Positions 28,331 through 37,307 of a stretch of DNA of 64,000 nucleotides are shown here, piece by piece; the stretch's first letter is position 1, and the number at the start of each line of letters is the position of its first letter. The notes under the pieces are model-generated. The model was not told the origin of the DNA, made no database searches, and saw only the letters and a program-made list of their open reading frames with translations. A program made the position numbers and the translations under genes. This DNA comes from Gimesia maris. GTDB lineage: Bacteria > Planctomycetota > Planctomycetia > Planctomycetales > Planctomycetaceae. The stretch is from the NCBI RefSeq assembly GCF_008298035.1, contig NZ_CP042910.1:496001-560000 (forward strand). Direction: 5' to 3'.

Positions 28331-28720
28331 TCAGTAGCGATTCTGGAAAATGGCTGGTTTGATATTAACAGCCTGATATTGACTGCACTGATCAGCCCCA
28401 TTCACTGCCACGCGCTGGGGAGTATTCGTTTGCGAATCTTTTGAAAGGTGGCGTTCCAGTCGACCTTCCAGCGCTTCTTCCTTCTGTTCCATTTCCTGCT
28501 TTCGCAACTTTCGTTCACGAGTGGCAGCCAGTGCGCCCAGCCCAAAATAAGAGATCAAACCAAATACGCCCATCATCAGATAGGTACTGTCTGCGGGAAG
28601 AGAAGAGGTCGTTCCCGTCGCCATGCCGAGTACAAAGATACTGATAATCAGGATCGAAGTGTGGCTCAGTAAGGGGCGTGTGCCTGTTTCTGCGAATGAT
28701 CTTTTTCTAGAATGCGTCAT
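28331..28720 (-). CDS. Hypothetical small membrane protein
   Basis: 129 residues, not recognised. Two likely membrane segments (about 21-38, TSILIISIFVLGMATG, and 47-66, YLMMGVFGLISYFGLGALAA) are followed by a charged, coiled-coil-like stretch (RERKLRKQEMEQKEEALEGR) and a polar tail. It is a single gene converging with the TPR/HEAT lipoprotein gene. No ribosome site of note precedes the ATG, so the start is moderately sure. Confidence 0.65.
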   Translation of the reverse strand: MTHSRKRSFAETGTRPLLSHTSILIISIFVLGMATGTTSSLPADSTYLMMGVFGLISYFGLGALAATRERKLRKQEMEQKEEALEGRLERHLSKDSQTNTPQRVAVNGADQCSQYQAVNIKPAIFQNRY

Positions 28721-28989
28721 TAGAGAAGTCAGTCCCGGGATGATTCGAAGTGGGGAATCGATACAATTTGGGCCTTAACGACTGACCCTGTTCCCTTGAG
28801 CAATCTGGATCTGCTCACCTAAACTTAGTTCGTTTCCTGGAGTGGGTCAAAAAAAAGAAGGCATTTCATCCCTTTTTTGGAAAATGTGGTTGATCGACAA
28901 CCGATTTTCAGCGAGTTTTGTTAGCACATTCGGTCTTGCCATTAAAATCGCTATTTAAATAACATCTGTTTCAGGAGTTGAGAGCGTCA

Positions 28990-30666
28990 GTGAAAATTGC
29001 TTTGGCCCAATTGAACCCGACTGTCGGCGATCTGTCCGGCAATTGTCAGAAAATTCTGGAAACAGTGAATCGCGCAGAACAGTCTGGCGTTGATCTGGTT
29101 CTTTTCCCGGAACTGGTTCTCTGCGGCTACCCGCCCAAGGATATTTTACTCAGAGAAGGTTTTATTGAGGCCTGTGATCATGCTGTAGACCGACTGGCAG
29201 CACAGTTGAATCCTGATATCGGCGTTGTGATTGGTCATCCTACAGGACGCGATCTTCCTCAAGGACGCATCGCCAATGCGGCCAGTCTCCTGTTTCAGGG
29301 AAAAATCGATTCTCAAATTCATAAATTACTGCTGCCCAATTATGATGTTTTCGATGAGCAACGCTATTTTCGTCATGCAGATCTGAAGCAGATAAAACCT
29401 GTATCATTCCGGGAGTTGAAGCTGGGTTTGCATATTTGTGAAGATGCCTGGTGGGGGCAGGCGGATACCTTCTATCATAATCAGCCATTTGAGCTTCCGG
29501 ATCCAGTCAAAATTCTCGCGGAAGCCGGCTCCGATTTACTGGTCAATATTTCTGCCAGTCCCTTCGAGATAGATAAACGAAAGCGGCGCGGAGAGATTGT
29601 TGGTGCGCATCGGGATCGATACTCGATTCCCTACCTGTTTGTGAATCAGGTCGGGGGAAATGACGATCTGGTGTTTGACGGTCATAGTTTTGTAATGGAT
29701 GCTGCCGGTGACCTGGTATTGCAGATGCCAGGGTTTCGAGAAGACCTCCAGTTTTATGAGACAGGCCAGTCCGTCGACAGAGGACCAGGGGAAAGTGATG
29801 ATCTATCCCGTGAAGAACAGCTTTTTGAAGCATTGGTCCTTGGTCTGCGCGACTATATACAGAAGTGTGGATTTACAGATTGTGTATTGGGACTGTCTGG
29901 TGGAATCGACAGTGCGCTGGCCTGCGCAATTGCTGCAGAAGCGATCGGACCAGAGCGGGTGCACGCCCTACTGCTCCCCAGTCGATACAGCAGCGATCAT
30001 AGTGTAGCTGACTCACTGGAGCTGGCAGAAAATCTGGGGCTCGACTATGAGACGATCCCCATTGATTCAGTTCATCTTGCCTTTGAGAATCTTCCGGTGA
30101 TTGGCGATGACTTGAAACTTGAACCAGCCGGACTGGCGGACCAGAATTTACAGGCACGCATCAGGGGAGCGAATGTGATGGTCCGCAGCAATCAGCATGG
30201 CTGGATGGCATTGGCGACAGGAAACAAGAGTGAACTGGCCATGGGCTATTGCACCCTGTATGGGGATATGGCGGGCGGGTTTGCTGTACTGAGTGATGTA
30301 TTCAAGTGCGACGTCTATCGAGTCGCCCGGTATGTGAATCAGAGAGCGGGAAGAATTGTGATACCGGAAAACATTCTCGAAAAAGCTCCGAGTGCTGAGC
30401 TGGCCCCAAATCAAGTCGACCAGGATTCACTACCCCCTTACGACTTACTGGATGGAATTCTGAAAGGTCTGATTGAGGACGAACGTTCGGTGAAGAGTCT
30501 GTCGAAGGAATACCCTCCGGAAACCGTGCGCTGGGTGGCTGGACGACTGGATCGCAATGAATTCAAACGACGACAGATGCCACCGGGGATTAAGCTCTCT
30601 GCCCGTGCGTTCGGTTCCGGGCGCCGCATGCCGATGGCTGCCCGTTTTCAATGGGATGAAGAATAA
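28990..30666 (+). CDS. nadE: Glutamine-dependent NAD+ synthetase
   Basis: 558 residues from the GTG at 28990, which gives the usual [15 protein letters not shown] opening and has GAGAG 6 bases upstream; the in-frame TTG at 28978 has no usable spacing. The N-terminal nitrilase-like glutaminase domain shows the Glu ([11 protein letters not shown]), Lys ([13 protein letters not shown]) and Cys (LHICEDAWW) triad. The C-terminal synthetase domain has the pyrophosphate loop [12 protein letters not shown] and the [19 protein letters not shown] segment. It amidates nicotinic acid adenine dinucleotide to NAD+ using glutamine and ATP. It is followed after 41 bp by the AmiE-NamZ fusion gene. Confidence 0.96.
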   Translation: MKIALAQLNPTVGDLSGNCQKILETVNRAEQSGVDLVLFPELVLCGYPPKDILLREGFIEACDHAVDRLAAQLNPDIGVVIGHPTGRDLPQGRIANAASLLFQGKIDSQIHKLLLPNYDVFDEQRYFRHADLKQIKPVSFRELKLGLHICEDAWWGQADTFYHNQPFELPDPVKILAEAGSDLLVNISASPFEIDKRKRRGEIVGAHRDRYSIPYLFVNQVGGNDDLVFDGHSFVMDAAGDLVLQMPGFREDLQFYETGQSVDRGPGESDDLSREEQLFEALVLGLRDYIQKCGFTDCVLGLSGGIDSALACAIAAEAIGPERVHALLLPSRYSSDHSVADSLELAENLGLDYETIPIDSVHLAFENLPVIGDDLKLEPAGLADQNLQARIRGANVMVRSNQHGWMALATGNKSELAMGYCTLYGDMAGGFAVLSDVFKCDVYRVARYVNQRAGRIVIPENILEKAPSAELAPNQVDQDSLPPYDLLDGILKGLIEDERSVKSLSKEYPPETVRWVAGRLDRNEFKRRQMPPGIKLSARAFGSGRRMPMAARFQWDEE

Positions 30667-30707
30667 TTAAATTGAAGAAATGCCCCCTGACTCCGCAGGA
30701 ATAAACG

Positions 30708-33053
30708 ATGAAAAACTATCTCTGGATTCTGATTACGGTACTATTATTCGTCAGCTGTGGTCATCGAGGGCAGGCAGCCAATCCCGCACATCTGCCTTTC
30801 TCTTCACCGGAATCGGCGGGCATGGATGCCGGACGGCTGGCGCTGATTGATTTTGTCGTGCAACGAGGATTGGAACGTGATTCCATGCCCGGTGCAGTCG
30901 TACTGGTGGGCTACCAGGGAAAAGTCGTTTTTCTTAAAGCGTATGGTGATCGACAGGTCCAGCCTGAAAAAGTGGCGATGACTACGGATACCGTGTTTGA
31001 TATGGCGTCACTGACCAAACCCGTTGCAACAGCAACGAGCATCATGCAACTGATCGAACAGGGCAAAGTACAACTCAGTGATCCTGTCGCAAAATATATC
31101 CCTGAATTTGCCGTCAATGGAAAGCAGGACATCACTGTCTATCAACTGTTAACACACCAGGGGGGATTGATTCCCGATAATTCCATCAAGGATTATCAGG
31201 ATGGCCCGGAAAAGGCGCTGCAGCGTATTTATGACCTGAAGTTATATTACGAGCCCGGAACCCGCTTTGCCTATACCGACGTTGGTTTTATTCTACTGGG
31301 TGATATTGTAAAACGCGTGACGGGGCAGTCGGTGCATGAATATTCGCAGAAACATATTTATCAGCCACTGGGTATGACTGAAACAGGCTATCTCCCGGCA
31401 GCGGAATTGAGGCAGCGTGCCGCGACCACTCAACAGCGCGAAGGGCGCTGGATGCAGGGCGAGGTACACGACCCACGGGCCTATAAACTGGATGGCGTCG
31501 CTGGACATGCTGGTCTGTTTTCGACCGCCGAAGATCTGGCCATCTATGCTCAAGCACTGTTGAATCAGGGACGTTCTGGAAAGAAACAGGTCTTGAAACC
31601 AGAGACAGTCGATTTGATGACCAGGGGTTACCAGGTCGTCGACATTAAACGGGGACTGGGCTGGGATGTTCTTTCGGGTTATTCTTCGAATCGGGGAGAC
31701 CTCTTTTCCCGTCAGGCGTTCGGGCATGGTGGCTTTACCGGTACCGCGCTCTGGATCGACCCGGCACAGGACCTGTTTGTGATTTTTCTCAGTAATCGAG
31801 TGCACCCGGACGGGAAAGGTTCCATCAACTCGCTGGCAGGACGCATCGGTACCATTGCGGCAGCGGCCATCAGTCCTGCAGCAGTCCCGCAGCCTGCTTC
31901 GGATGCTTCATCGAGTGACAGTCTGAATGTTTTAACTGGCGTAGACGTACTGCAGGGAGAACAGTTTAAATCACTAAAAGGCCTGCGAGTCGGCTTGATT
32001 ACCAACCACACAGGGCTGACCCGGGATGGAAAAAGTACCGTACAGATATTGAATGATGCTCCTGAGGTCAATTTGAAGACTCTCTTCAGTCCCGAACATG
32101 GCTTCGCGGGCAAGCTGGATGTGTCGAAGATCGGTGACAGCACCGATCAAAAAACGGGCCTGAAGATATTCAGCCTGTATGGTAAAACCCGCACTCCCAC
32201 ACCGGAAAGTTTGCAGGATCTGGATGTGCTCGTGTTTGATATCCAGGATGTGGGTGCCCGGTTTTATACCTATATTTCTACCATGGGAAATGCGATGCGA
32301 GCCGCAAAGCAGCAGGGGATTCGCTTTGTCGTACTCGATCGCCCGAATCCGATCAATGGAATGATATTTTCCGGACCGGTTCTGGATGAAGTTTCACAGT
32401 CGTTCGTAGGCTTTCATCGTATTCCCGTTCGTCATGGCATGACTGCCGGGGAACTGGCTCGGATGTTTAATACGGAAATGAAAATCGGCGCCGACCTGCA
32501 GGTGATTCGCATGCAGAACTGGAAACGCGAAATGTACTACGATGAAACCGGTTTGACCTGGGTGAATCCCTCACCCAATATGCGGAGTCTGAATGAAGCA
32601 GTGCTCTATCCCGGAATCGGACTGCTGGAGACGACGAATCTGTCGGTCGGGCGTGGGACGGATACTCCCTTTGAATGGATTGGTGCTCCCTGGCTCGACG
32701 GAGTGCAACTGGCCCGGGAATTGAATCGCTCGGGGCTGCCGGGGATACGATTCGTGCCTGTTCAGTTCACACCCGCATCCAGTAAGTATGCTGATGAATT
32801 ATGTGGCGGCGTGAATTTCATTGTGACTGATCGACAGCGGTTTCAGTCTGTAGAGACCGGTCTGGAGATTGCCTGTCAGCTACGCAGATTGTATCCGGAG
32901 CGTTGGGAAACAAAATCGTTTAATCGTCTGTTGGGAAATCAGAGCGTATTTGATGCCATTGTTGCCGGTAAATCGATCGCGCAGGTTCAGGCCCTGTATC
33001 AACAGGATCTGGCCGAATTTGGATTTCGTCGTGCAAGGTACCTGTTGTACTAA
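30708..33053 (+). CDS. AmiE-type serine hydrolase fused to NamZ (DUF1343) exo-muramidase, lipoprotein
   Basis: 781 residues. A lipobox (LLFVSC, Cys17) marks membrane anchoring. Residues 33-385 form a beta-lactamase-fold hydrolase with S101-L-T-K104, Y189-T-D and H340-GG; GEVHDPRAY and GVAGHAGLFSTAEDL match the B. subtilis AmiE (YbbE) group, which removes the peptide from MurNAc. Residues 405-781 are a NamZ/YbbC domain (GH171, DUF1343): GLITNHTGL, SPEHGF, DIQDVGARFYTY, LDRPNPI, NPSPNM. NamZ cuts MurNAc from the non-reducing end of peptidoglycan chains. In B. subtilis the two are separate genes of one recycling operon; here they are one protein. Activities are inferred from family membership. 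Confidence 0.88.
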   Translation: MKNYLWILITVLLFVSCGHRGQAANPAHLPFSSPESAGMDAGRLALIDFVVQRGLERDSMPGAVVLVGYQGKVVFLKAYGDRQVQPEKVAMTTDTVFDMASLTKPVATATSIMQLIEQGKVQLSDPVAKYIPEFAVNGKQDITVYQLLTHQGGLIPDNSIKDYQDGPEKALQRIYDLKLYYEPGTRFAYTDVGFILLGDIVKRVTGQSVHEYSQKHIYQPLGMTETGYLPAAELRQRAATTQQREGRWMQGEVHDPRAYKLDGVAGHAGLFSTAEDLAIYAQALLNQGRSGKKQVLKPETVDLMTRGYQVVDIKRGLGWDVLSGYSSNRGDLFSRQAFGHGGFTGTALWIDPAQDLFVIFLSNRVHPDGKGSINSLAGRIGTIAAAAISPAAVPQPASDASSSDSLNVLTGVDVLQGEQFKSLKGLRVGLITNHTGLTRDGKSTVQILNDAPEVNLKTLFSPEHGFAGKLDVSKIGDSTDQKTGLKIFSLYGKTRTPTPESLQDLDVLVFDIQDVGARFYTYISTMGNAMRAAKQQGIRFVVLDRPNPINGMIFSGPVLDEVSQSFVGFHRIPVRHGMTAGELARMFNTEMKIGADLQVIRMQNWKREMYYDETGLTWVNPSPNMRSLNEAVLYPGIGLLETTNLSVGRGTDTPFEWIGAPWLDGVQLARELNRSGLPGIRFVPVQFTPASSKYADELCGGVNFIVTDRQRFQSVETGLEIACQLRRLYPERWETKSFNRLLGNQSVFDAIVAGKSIAQVQALYQQDLAEFGFRRARYLLY

Positions 33054-33086
33054 ATGGGCTGTGCTGATCCTGTTGTCAGTGATGTT

Positions 33087-34001
33087 TTACCACTCGCTGG
33101 TATCAAAGATGACTTCTTTCGATCCGATGATCTCGGCATCGAAATGTTCCACAAGCTCCTGATCTTTATTCGCATAATTCAGTTGATTTAGCACATACCT
33201 CAAACAATTGAGCCGGGCGCGTTTTTTATCATCCGAACGAATCACCGTCCAGGGGCAGGCTTTCGTATCTGTCGCCATGAACATCGCATTTTGCGCTTTG
33301 GTGTATTCATCCCAGAGCCCCAGGCTTTTGACATCAATCGGGCTGAGTTTCCATTGTTTCAACTTATCAGTTTCGCGTGCTTTGAAACGACGGAACTGTT
33401 CTTCCCGACTGACAGAGAACCAGAGTTTAAACAGGTGGATTCCCGAGTTAACCAGCATGTTTTCCAATTGGGGTGCTTCACGAAGAAAGGTGTGATGTTC
33501 GGTGGGACGACAAAAATCCATAACCGGTTCCACGACACCCCGGTTGTACCAGGAGCGATCAAAAAAGACGATTTCACCGCTGGTAGGCAGGTGTTCGATA
33601 TAACGTTGAAAATACCACTGCCCCATTTCTTTTTCATTTGGTTTCGGTAAAGCGACCACTCGGGCACCCCGAGGATTCAGGTGCTCCATAAAACGCTTAA
33701 TGGTGCCCCCTTTGCCCGCTGCATCCCGTCCTTCAAACAACAGTACGATTCGCTCTCCGTTCAACTGAACCCAGCGTTGCAGTTTCAGCAGTTCGATTTG
33801 CAGGCGGGTGATTTCACGCTCATATTTTTTCCGCTTCATTTTGGTGGAATAGGGGTAGTTCTTACAGAGTATCTGCCCTTTCTCAGCCGACTTGACTTTT
33901 TTCTGAATCGATTCCGGAACGATGTCTTCGGGAAGCTTCAGATGGTAGGTGACGGGTAAGAGCGAGGCATCCTGAGACTTTTTGTCAGACTTGGAACCCA
34001 T
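33087..34001 (-). CDS. ppk2: Polyphosphate kinase 2
   Basis: 304 residues from the ATG at 34001, which gives the usual short charged N-terminus; an ATG at 34106 would add 35 unlikely residues. Walker A is FEGRDAAGKGGTIKRF, Walker B is FFDRSWYNRG, and the lid motif region FWFSVSREEQFRRF is typical (LFKLWFSVSREEQ). It is a one-domain, class I-sized PPK2, which transfers phosphate between polyphosphate and ADP or GDP. Direction and nucleotide preference are not certain from sequence. It converges with the NamZ-fusion gene, 33 bp apart. Confidence 0.95.
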   Translation of the reverse strand: MGSKSDKKSQDASLLPVTYHLKLPEDIVPESIQKKVKSAEKGQILCKNYPYSTKMKRKKYEREITRLQIELLKLQRWVQLNGERIVLLFEGRDAAGKGGTIKRFMEHLNPRGARVVALPKPNEKEMGQWYFQRYIEHLPTSGEIVFFDRSWYNRGVVEPVMDFCRPTEHHTFLREAPQLENMLVNSGIHLFKLWFSVSREEQFRRFKARETDKLKQWKLSPIDVKSLGLWDEYTKAQNAMFMATDTKACPWTVIRSDDKKRARLNCLRYVLNQLNYANKDQELVEHFDAEIIGSKEVIFDTSEW

Positions 34002-34417
34002 GAGTTGGCCTGTGTTTGAATTTTTTGAACCGGGAAAGCAGTTATGAGGATCGTGTGTAACGCTCAATATTATGAAGATCTGATGAGAAAATAGAAACCC
34101 GTTCATCAGCGGACCCCACTGGTTTGAGACGGGCTTGATATGAGTATGGTCTATAAGTGTTGTTTTACCAGTAGCTTACGGTAAATTCTTCCTGTGAGTT
34201 GTTCCTCGTGCTTTCGAGAATCGAATTTGATCTGCCTGGGAGTTTGGAAACTTCCTCTTGCAGGAAAACAGCCTTTTTTTTAGTCTCCCTGCCACATTTC
34301 GACAGTTTTCCCCCAGATTCCAATTTCAGAATTCAACTGCCGACCTCTGTACCGTCTTCATTATTCGGTGGAGACTCAGGTCGACCCCAGAAAATTTCTC
34401 AGGAAAGTAAAGCCACC
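34002..34417. other. 416-bp divergent intergenic region
   Basis: Between ppk2 and the secreted hypothetical gene. An inverted repeat TTTACC / GGTAAA (34164-34185, 10-base spacer) lies mid-way and could be an operator or hairpin. No RNA gene or ORF with family resemblance is visible; the open frame from 34199 is the upstream in-frame extension of the next gene. Confidence 0.4.
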
Positions 34418-35239
34418 ATGTGGAGATCTATTCTCATCACAGGCATGTTTGTTGTTGTGTGCGGCACTGGAGGCGGTCTCAGTTTCGCGCAGGAATTTCG
34501 AATTCGTACAACAATCTATCAGCATCAGCAGGAAGCAGATCCGATGATCGTTTCCCGCAGTGTTTCGATTTTTCACGCTGAGAAAGTTTATGATCACGTT
34601 GATGGATTAGGTGAAGTGACGATCTTTGACCCGATCCAGAAAAAACTGATTCTATTGAATGAATCTCGCATGATCAAAACGGTGATCAATTTTGATGAGA
34701 TCAAGCATCTGCTGAATGTGGCAAGGCATCAGACCCAGGAATATATTCACGATCAAATTAAACGAGAAGAAACGAAGGGGAAAGCAATTGCAGGCCGGTT
34801 AAAATTTCAATTGGATCCCACTTTTGAAACTCAGTTTGACAGTAAGAAAAACCAGTTGATGCTGGAGAGTAAACTGATCAACTATCGTGTGCAATGTGTC
34901 GCCTCTGATCAGCAGGCATCGGTCGAGAATTACCTTAGGTTTGCAGACTGGATGGCACGCTTAAACTATGTTCTCCATCCTTATACGCTGCCGCCTGCAT
35001 CGCGAATCGCTTTAAATGAAGAGCTCAGGACCAGAAATCTGATCCCGATTGAAGTAGATTTACAGACACACCTGGACGAGAAACTGCACCTGCGAGCCGA
35101 ACACAAAATACACTGGAAGCTGGATCACAAAGATCGTGGTCTGATCCATCATTGGGAAACACTTCGCAAGAATAAAGAAGTGAATACCATCACGATTCAG
35201 GAGTATCTCAGAAATCAGTTCGCAACATTGAGAAAGTGA
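34418..35239 (+). CDS. Secreted hypothetical protein
   Basis: 273 residues from the ATG at 34418, with AGGAAAG about 10 bases upstream and a clean signal peptide (ILITGMFVVVCGTGG, cleavage near SFAQ). The in-frame extension to 34199 lacks a ribosome site. The mature part begins EFRIRTTIYQHQQEADPMIV and seems to be mixed alpha/beta; planctomycete genomes carry many such proteins with no known function. I do not recognise a family. It converges with the DSP phosphatase gene, 24 bp apart. Confidence 0.75.
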   Translation: MWRSILITGMFVVVCGTGGGLSFAQEFRIRTTIYQHQQEADPMIVSRSVSIFHAEKVYDHVDGLGEVTIFDPIQKKLILLNESRMIKTVINFDEIKHLLNVARHQTQEYIHDQIKREETKGKAIAGRLKFQLDPTFETQFDSKKNQLMLESKLINYRVQCVASDQQASVENYLRFADWMARLNYVLHPYTLPPASRIALNEELRTRNLIPIEVDLQTHLDEKLHLRAEHKIHWKLDHKDRGLIHHWETLRKNKEVNTITIQEYLRNQFATLRK

Positions 35240-35263
35240 TTCCCGGTTCAAACGGGATACCGT

Positions 35264-35941
35264 CTATTTACCGATCACGGGTATGGTGGCCGGCGGTTCA
35301 TACCAGTCGATTTTCTTTTCGAGCAGAATGGAGAGTTGTGCCAGATTCTGATTGAGATAATCAATCAGCGCCTGGTCTTTGTGTGGCTTCCAGTCGTACT
35401 GTAATAATTCCTGATATGCTTCTTCAGGAGTTTTCTTCTGAACCAGCATGCGATAGGCGGCGATGACACCACCCGTTCGCTGGGCACCTGCTGCACAATG
35501 AACTAAAACAGGCTTGCCAGCTTTTTCACAGCGCATGATTTCTGCAACGGCTTCCGCATAATCATCGACGTCGCCTGTGCCATCACCGATCAGATGCAGA
35601 ACCTGGTGGTCAATGTGCAGTTTTTTCGCAGTTTGCACTTCGGCTTTCAGATAAGGTTTCTGCAGGTCACTGCCGTTGAGCGCAATGACTTTCTCGATCT
35701 TATTTTCGCTGAGTACCGGTTCAATCAGGTAACTGGAAATTTGTCCGCTGCGATAGATTTTCCCCTGCTCTACAACGCCAAAGCGTTTCGCCACGATCCG
35801 GTCTTCCAGAACTTCTTCCCAGATCAGGACCCCTGTTCCAATCAGGGCGCAGACTATCAGGGAGATTTTGAACAGTTTATGCCGCCGGGGAGATTTGCTG
35901 GCGGGCTGCACAACCGCTTCCTGCTCTGTGCTGGTACTCAT
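35264..35941 (-). CDS. Membrane-anchored dual-specificity / tyrosine phosphatase
   Basis: 225 residues from the ATG at 35941, chosen because GAGG is 6 bases upstream; the open frame continues to 36100 without a site. One membrane segment (about 24-42, LFKISLIVCALIGTGVLIW) is followed by the phosphatase domain. The CX5R P-loop is HCAAGAQRTG and the general-acid region is GDGTGDVDDY. The KIYRSGQ opening resembles the DSP/SIW14-like group. The substrate could be a phosphotyrosine protein or a phosphoinositide/inositol phosphate; this cannot be read. It lies 127 bp downstream of tatC on the same strand. Confidence 0.85.
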   Translation of the reverse strand: MSTSTEQEAVVQPASKSPRRHKLFKISLIVCALIGTGVLIWEEVLEDRIVAKRFGVVEQGKIYRSGQISSYLIEPVLSENKIEKVIALNGSDLQKPYLKAEVQTAKKLHIDHQVLHLIGDGTGDVDDYAEAVAEIMRCEKAGKPVLVHCAAGAQRTGGVIAAYRMLVQKKTPEEAYQELLQYDWKPHKDQALIDYLNQNLAQLSILLEKKIDWYEPPATIPVIGK

Positions 35942-36068
35942 TTTTACCCTCGCTGAATAAGCGCAATTTCGCTGATTTCCCGGGGATACCTGACCCCGGC
36001 TCTGCGGCATTGTAGTTGAAGGCAGCGTCATCTGAACAGAGGAAAATGAGCTCTCTATCCAGCAGGGA

Positions 36069-37025
36069 TCAGTCAGCTTCAAACGGGCTGGCGTTCGCAC
36101 TGGGGAAGTATTTGCACATCAGAATGCCCAGTTCATAGAGCAGAATCAGCGGCATCATCATCAGGATCATGCTCATCGGGTCAGCAGGTGTCATGAGCAT
36201 GGAAATAATAGCAATGATCAACACGGCCATTCGTCGTTTCTCATGATAGTCCTGAAGACTGAATACGGAAATACGTTCCAGAAAGAGCATGACCAGAGGC
36301 AGTTGGAAGCTGAGTCCGAACATCACAGGTAAAGTAATCGCAAAACTGATCCATTCTGAGAGGCGGATCTGCGGATTAACACCCAGTAACTTGTTAAAGC
36401 CCAGCAGGAAGTTGAGGACGAAGGGGAAGACAGCATAAAAACAGAAGAGCGCCCCACCCAGGAACAGAAAAATGCTGATCGGCAGATAGATGTAAACGTA
36501 TTTTCGTTCATGGGGGTATAGACCAGCCGCCACGAACAGCCAGATCTGAAAGATGACCCATGGGCTGGCAAAGACCAGGCCGGCGACAAAGGAGACCTTC
36601 AGGTAAATGGTTGTAAACGCTTCCTGCACCGCCAATGTGACAGGTTCGGCCATCGTCTCTTCCAGACTGTCGATCCGATATTGATAGTCGCGGAGGATTT
36701 TTTGAAGAGTTTTGGTCTCTGCGGTTTGTGGCTGTTTACTGTTCAGACTGGCTATCAGCTCATCAATGCTGGCAGACGGACTGGCATCAGGATTTTCGGG
36801 GTCTTCGGTGATCTGATGGGGGAGTTTATCCAGATTGTATTCTCTCAGAGCAGAATCAATGGGAGCACGGACAACGGCTACAATTTTGTGGCCGATAAAT
36901 AATGCACCCACAACGCAAATGGCAAGTCCAATTAACGCTTTCCATAAATGAATACGAAGGGCTTCCAGGTGATCCCCGAAGCTCATGGTAGATTCATCAA
37001 ATAGATCGTGAGACTGTGGTTTCAT
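36069..37025 (-). CDS. tatC: Sec-independent protein translocase TatC
   Basis: 318 residues from the ATG at 37025, chosen by similarity to the usual DLFDESTMSFGDHLEALR opening; upstream in-frame starts at 37037 and 37070 cannot be excluded and none has a clear ribosome site. Six membrane segments are visible. MSFGDHLEALR is the conserved N-terminal motif that binds the twin-arginine signal. The first periplasmic loop is enlarged by about 70 residues (58-127, acidic and Gln/Lys rich). TatC binds Tat substrates such as the SRRDFLK protein encoded at 8311. No tatA or tatB gene is adjacent. Confidence 0.93.
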   Translation of the reverse strand: MKPQSHDLFDESTMSFGDHLEALRIHLWKALIGLAICVVGALFIGHKIVAVVRAPIDSALREYNLDKLPHQITEDPENPDASPSASIDELIASLNSKQPQTAETKTLQKILRDYQYRIDSLEETMAEPVTLAVQEAFTTIYLKVSFVAGLVFASPWVIFQIWLFVAAGLYPHERKYVYIYLPISIFLFLGGALFCFYAVFPFVLNFLLGFNKLLGVNPQIRLSEWISFAITLPVMFGLSFQLPLVMLFLERISVFSLQDYHEKRRMAVLIIAIISMLMTPADPMSMILMMMPLILLYELGILMCKYFPSANASPFEAD

Positions 37026-37307
37026 CTGACTTTGCATTCTGGAGAGACCAATACCAAACAGCATCACCACGATCTGCGTTGTACGGGATGAGCGGTAACG
37101 GCATCAGTAAAATGAGCGGGTACTGTTCAGAACAAATGGAATAATGTAACTGGCTCCTGAGGAATTCACGATGTTGCAGGAATGTGAATCAGGAGTACCC
37201 ACTCCATTTGCCCGCTGGATGAGCAGGAGGGAAGAGCGGTGGTAACAGATACTATTGTAAACAACCAGATCGCACTGTCAACCAGAGGCTTTCTGAAGAT
37301 CCAGAAA

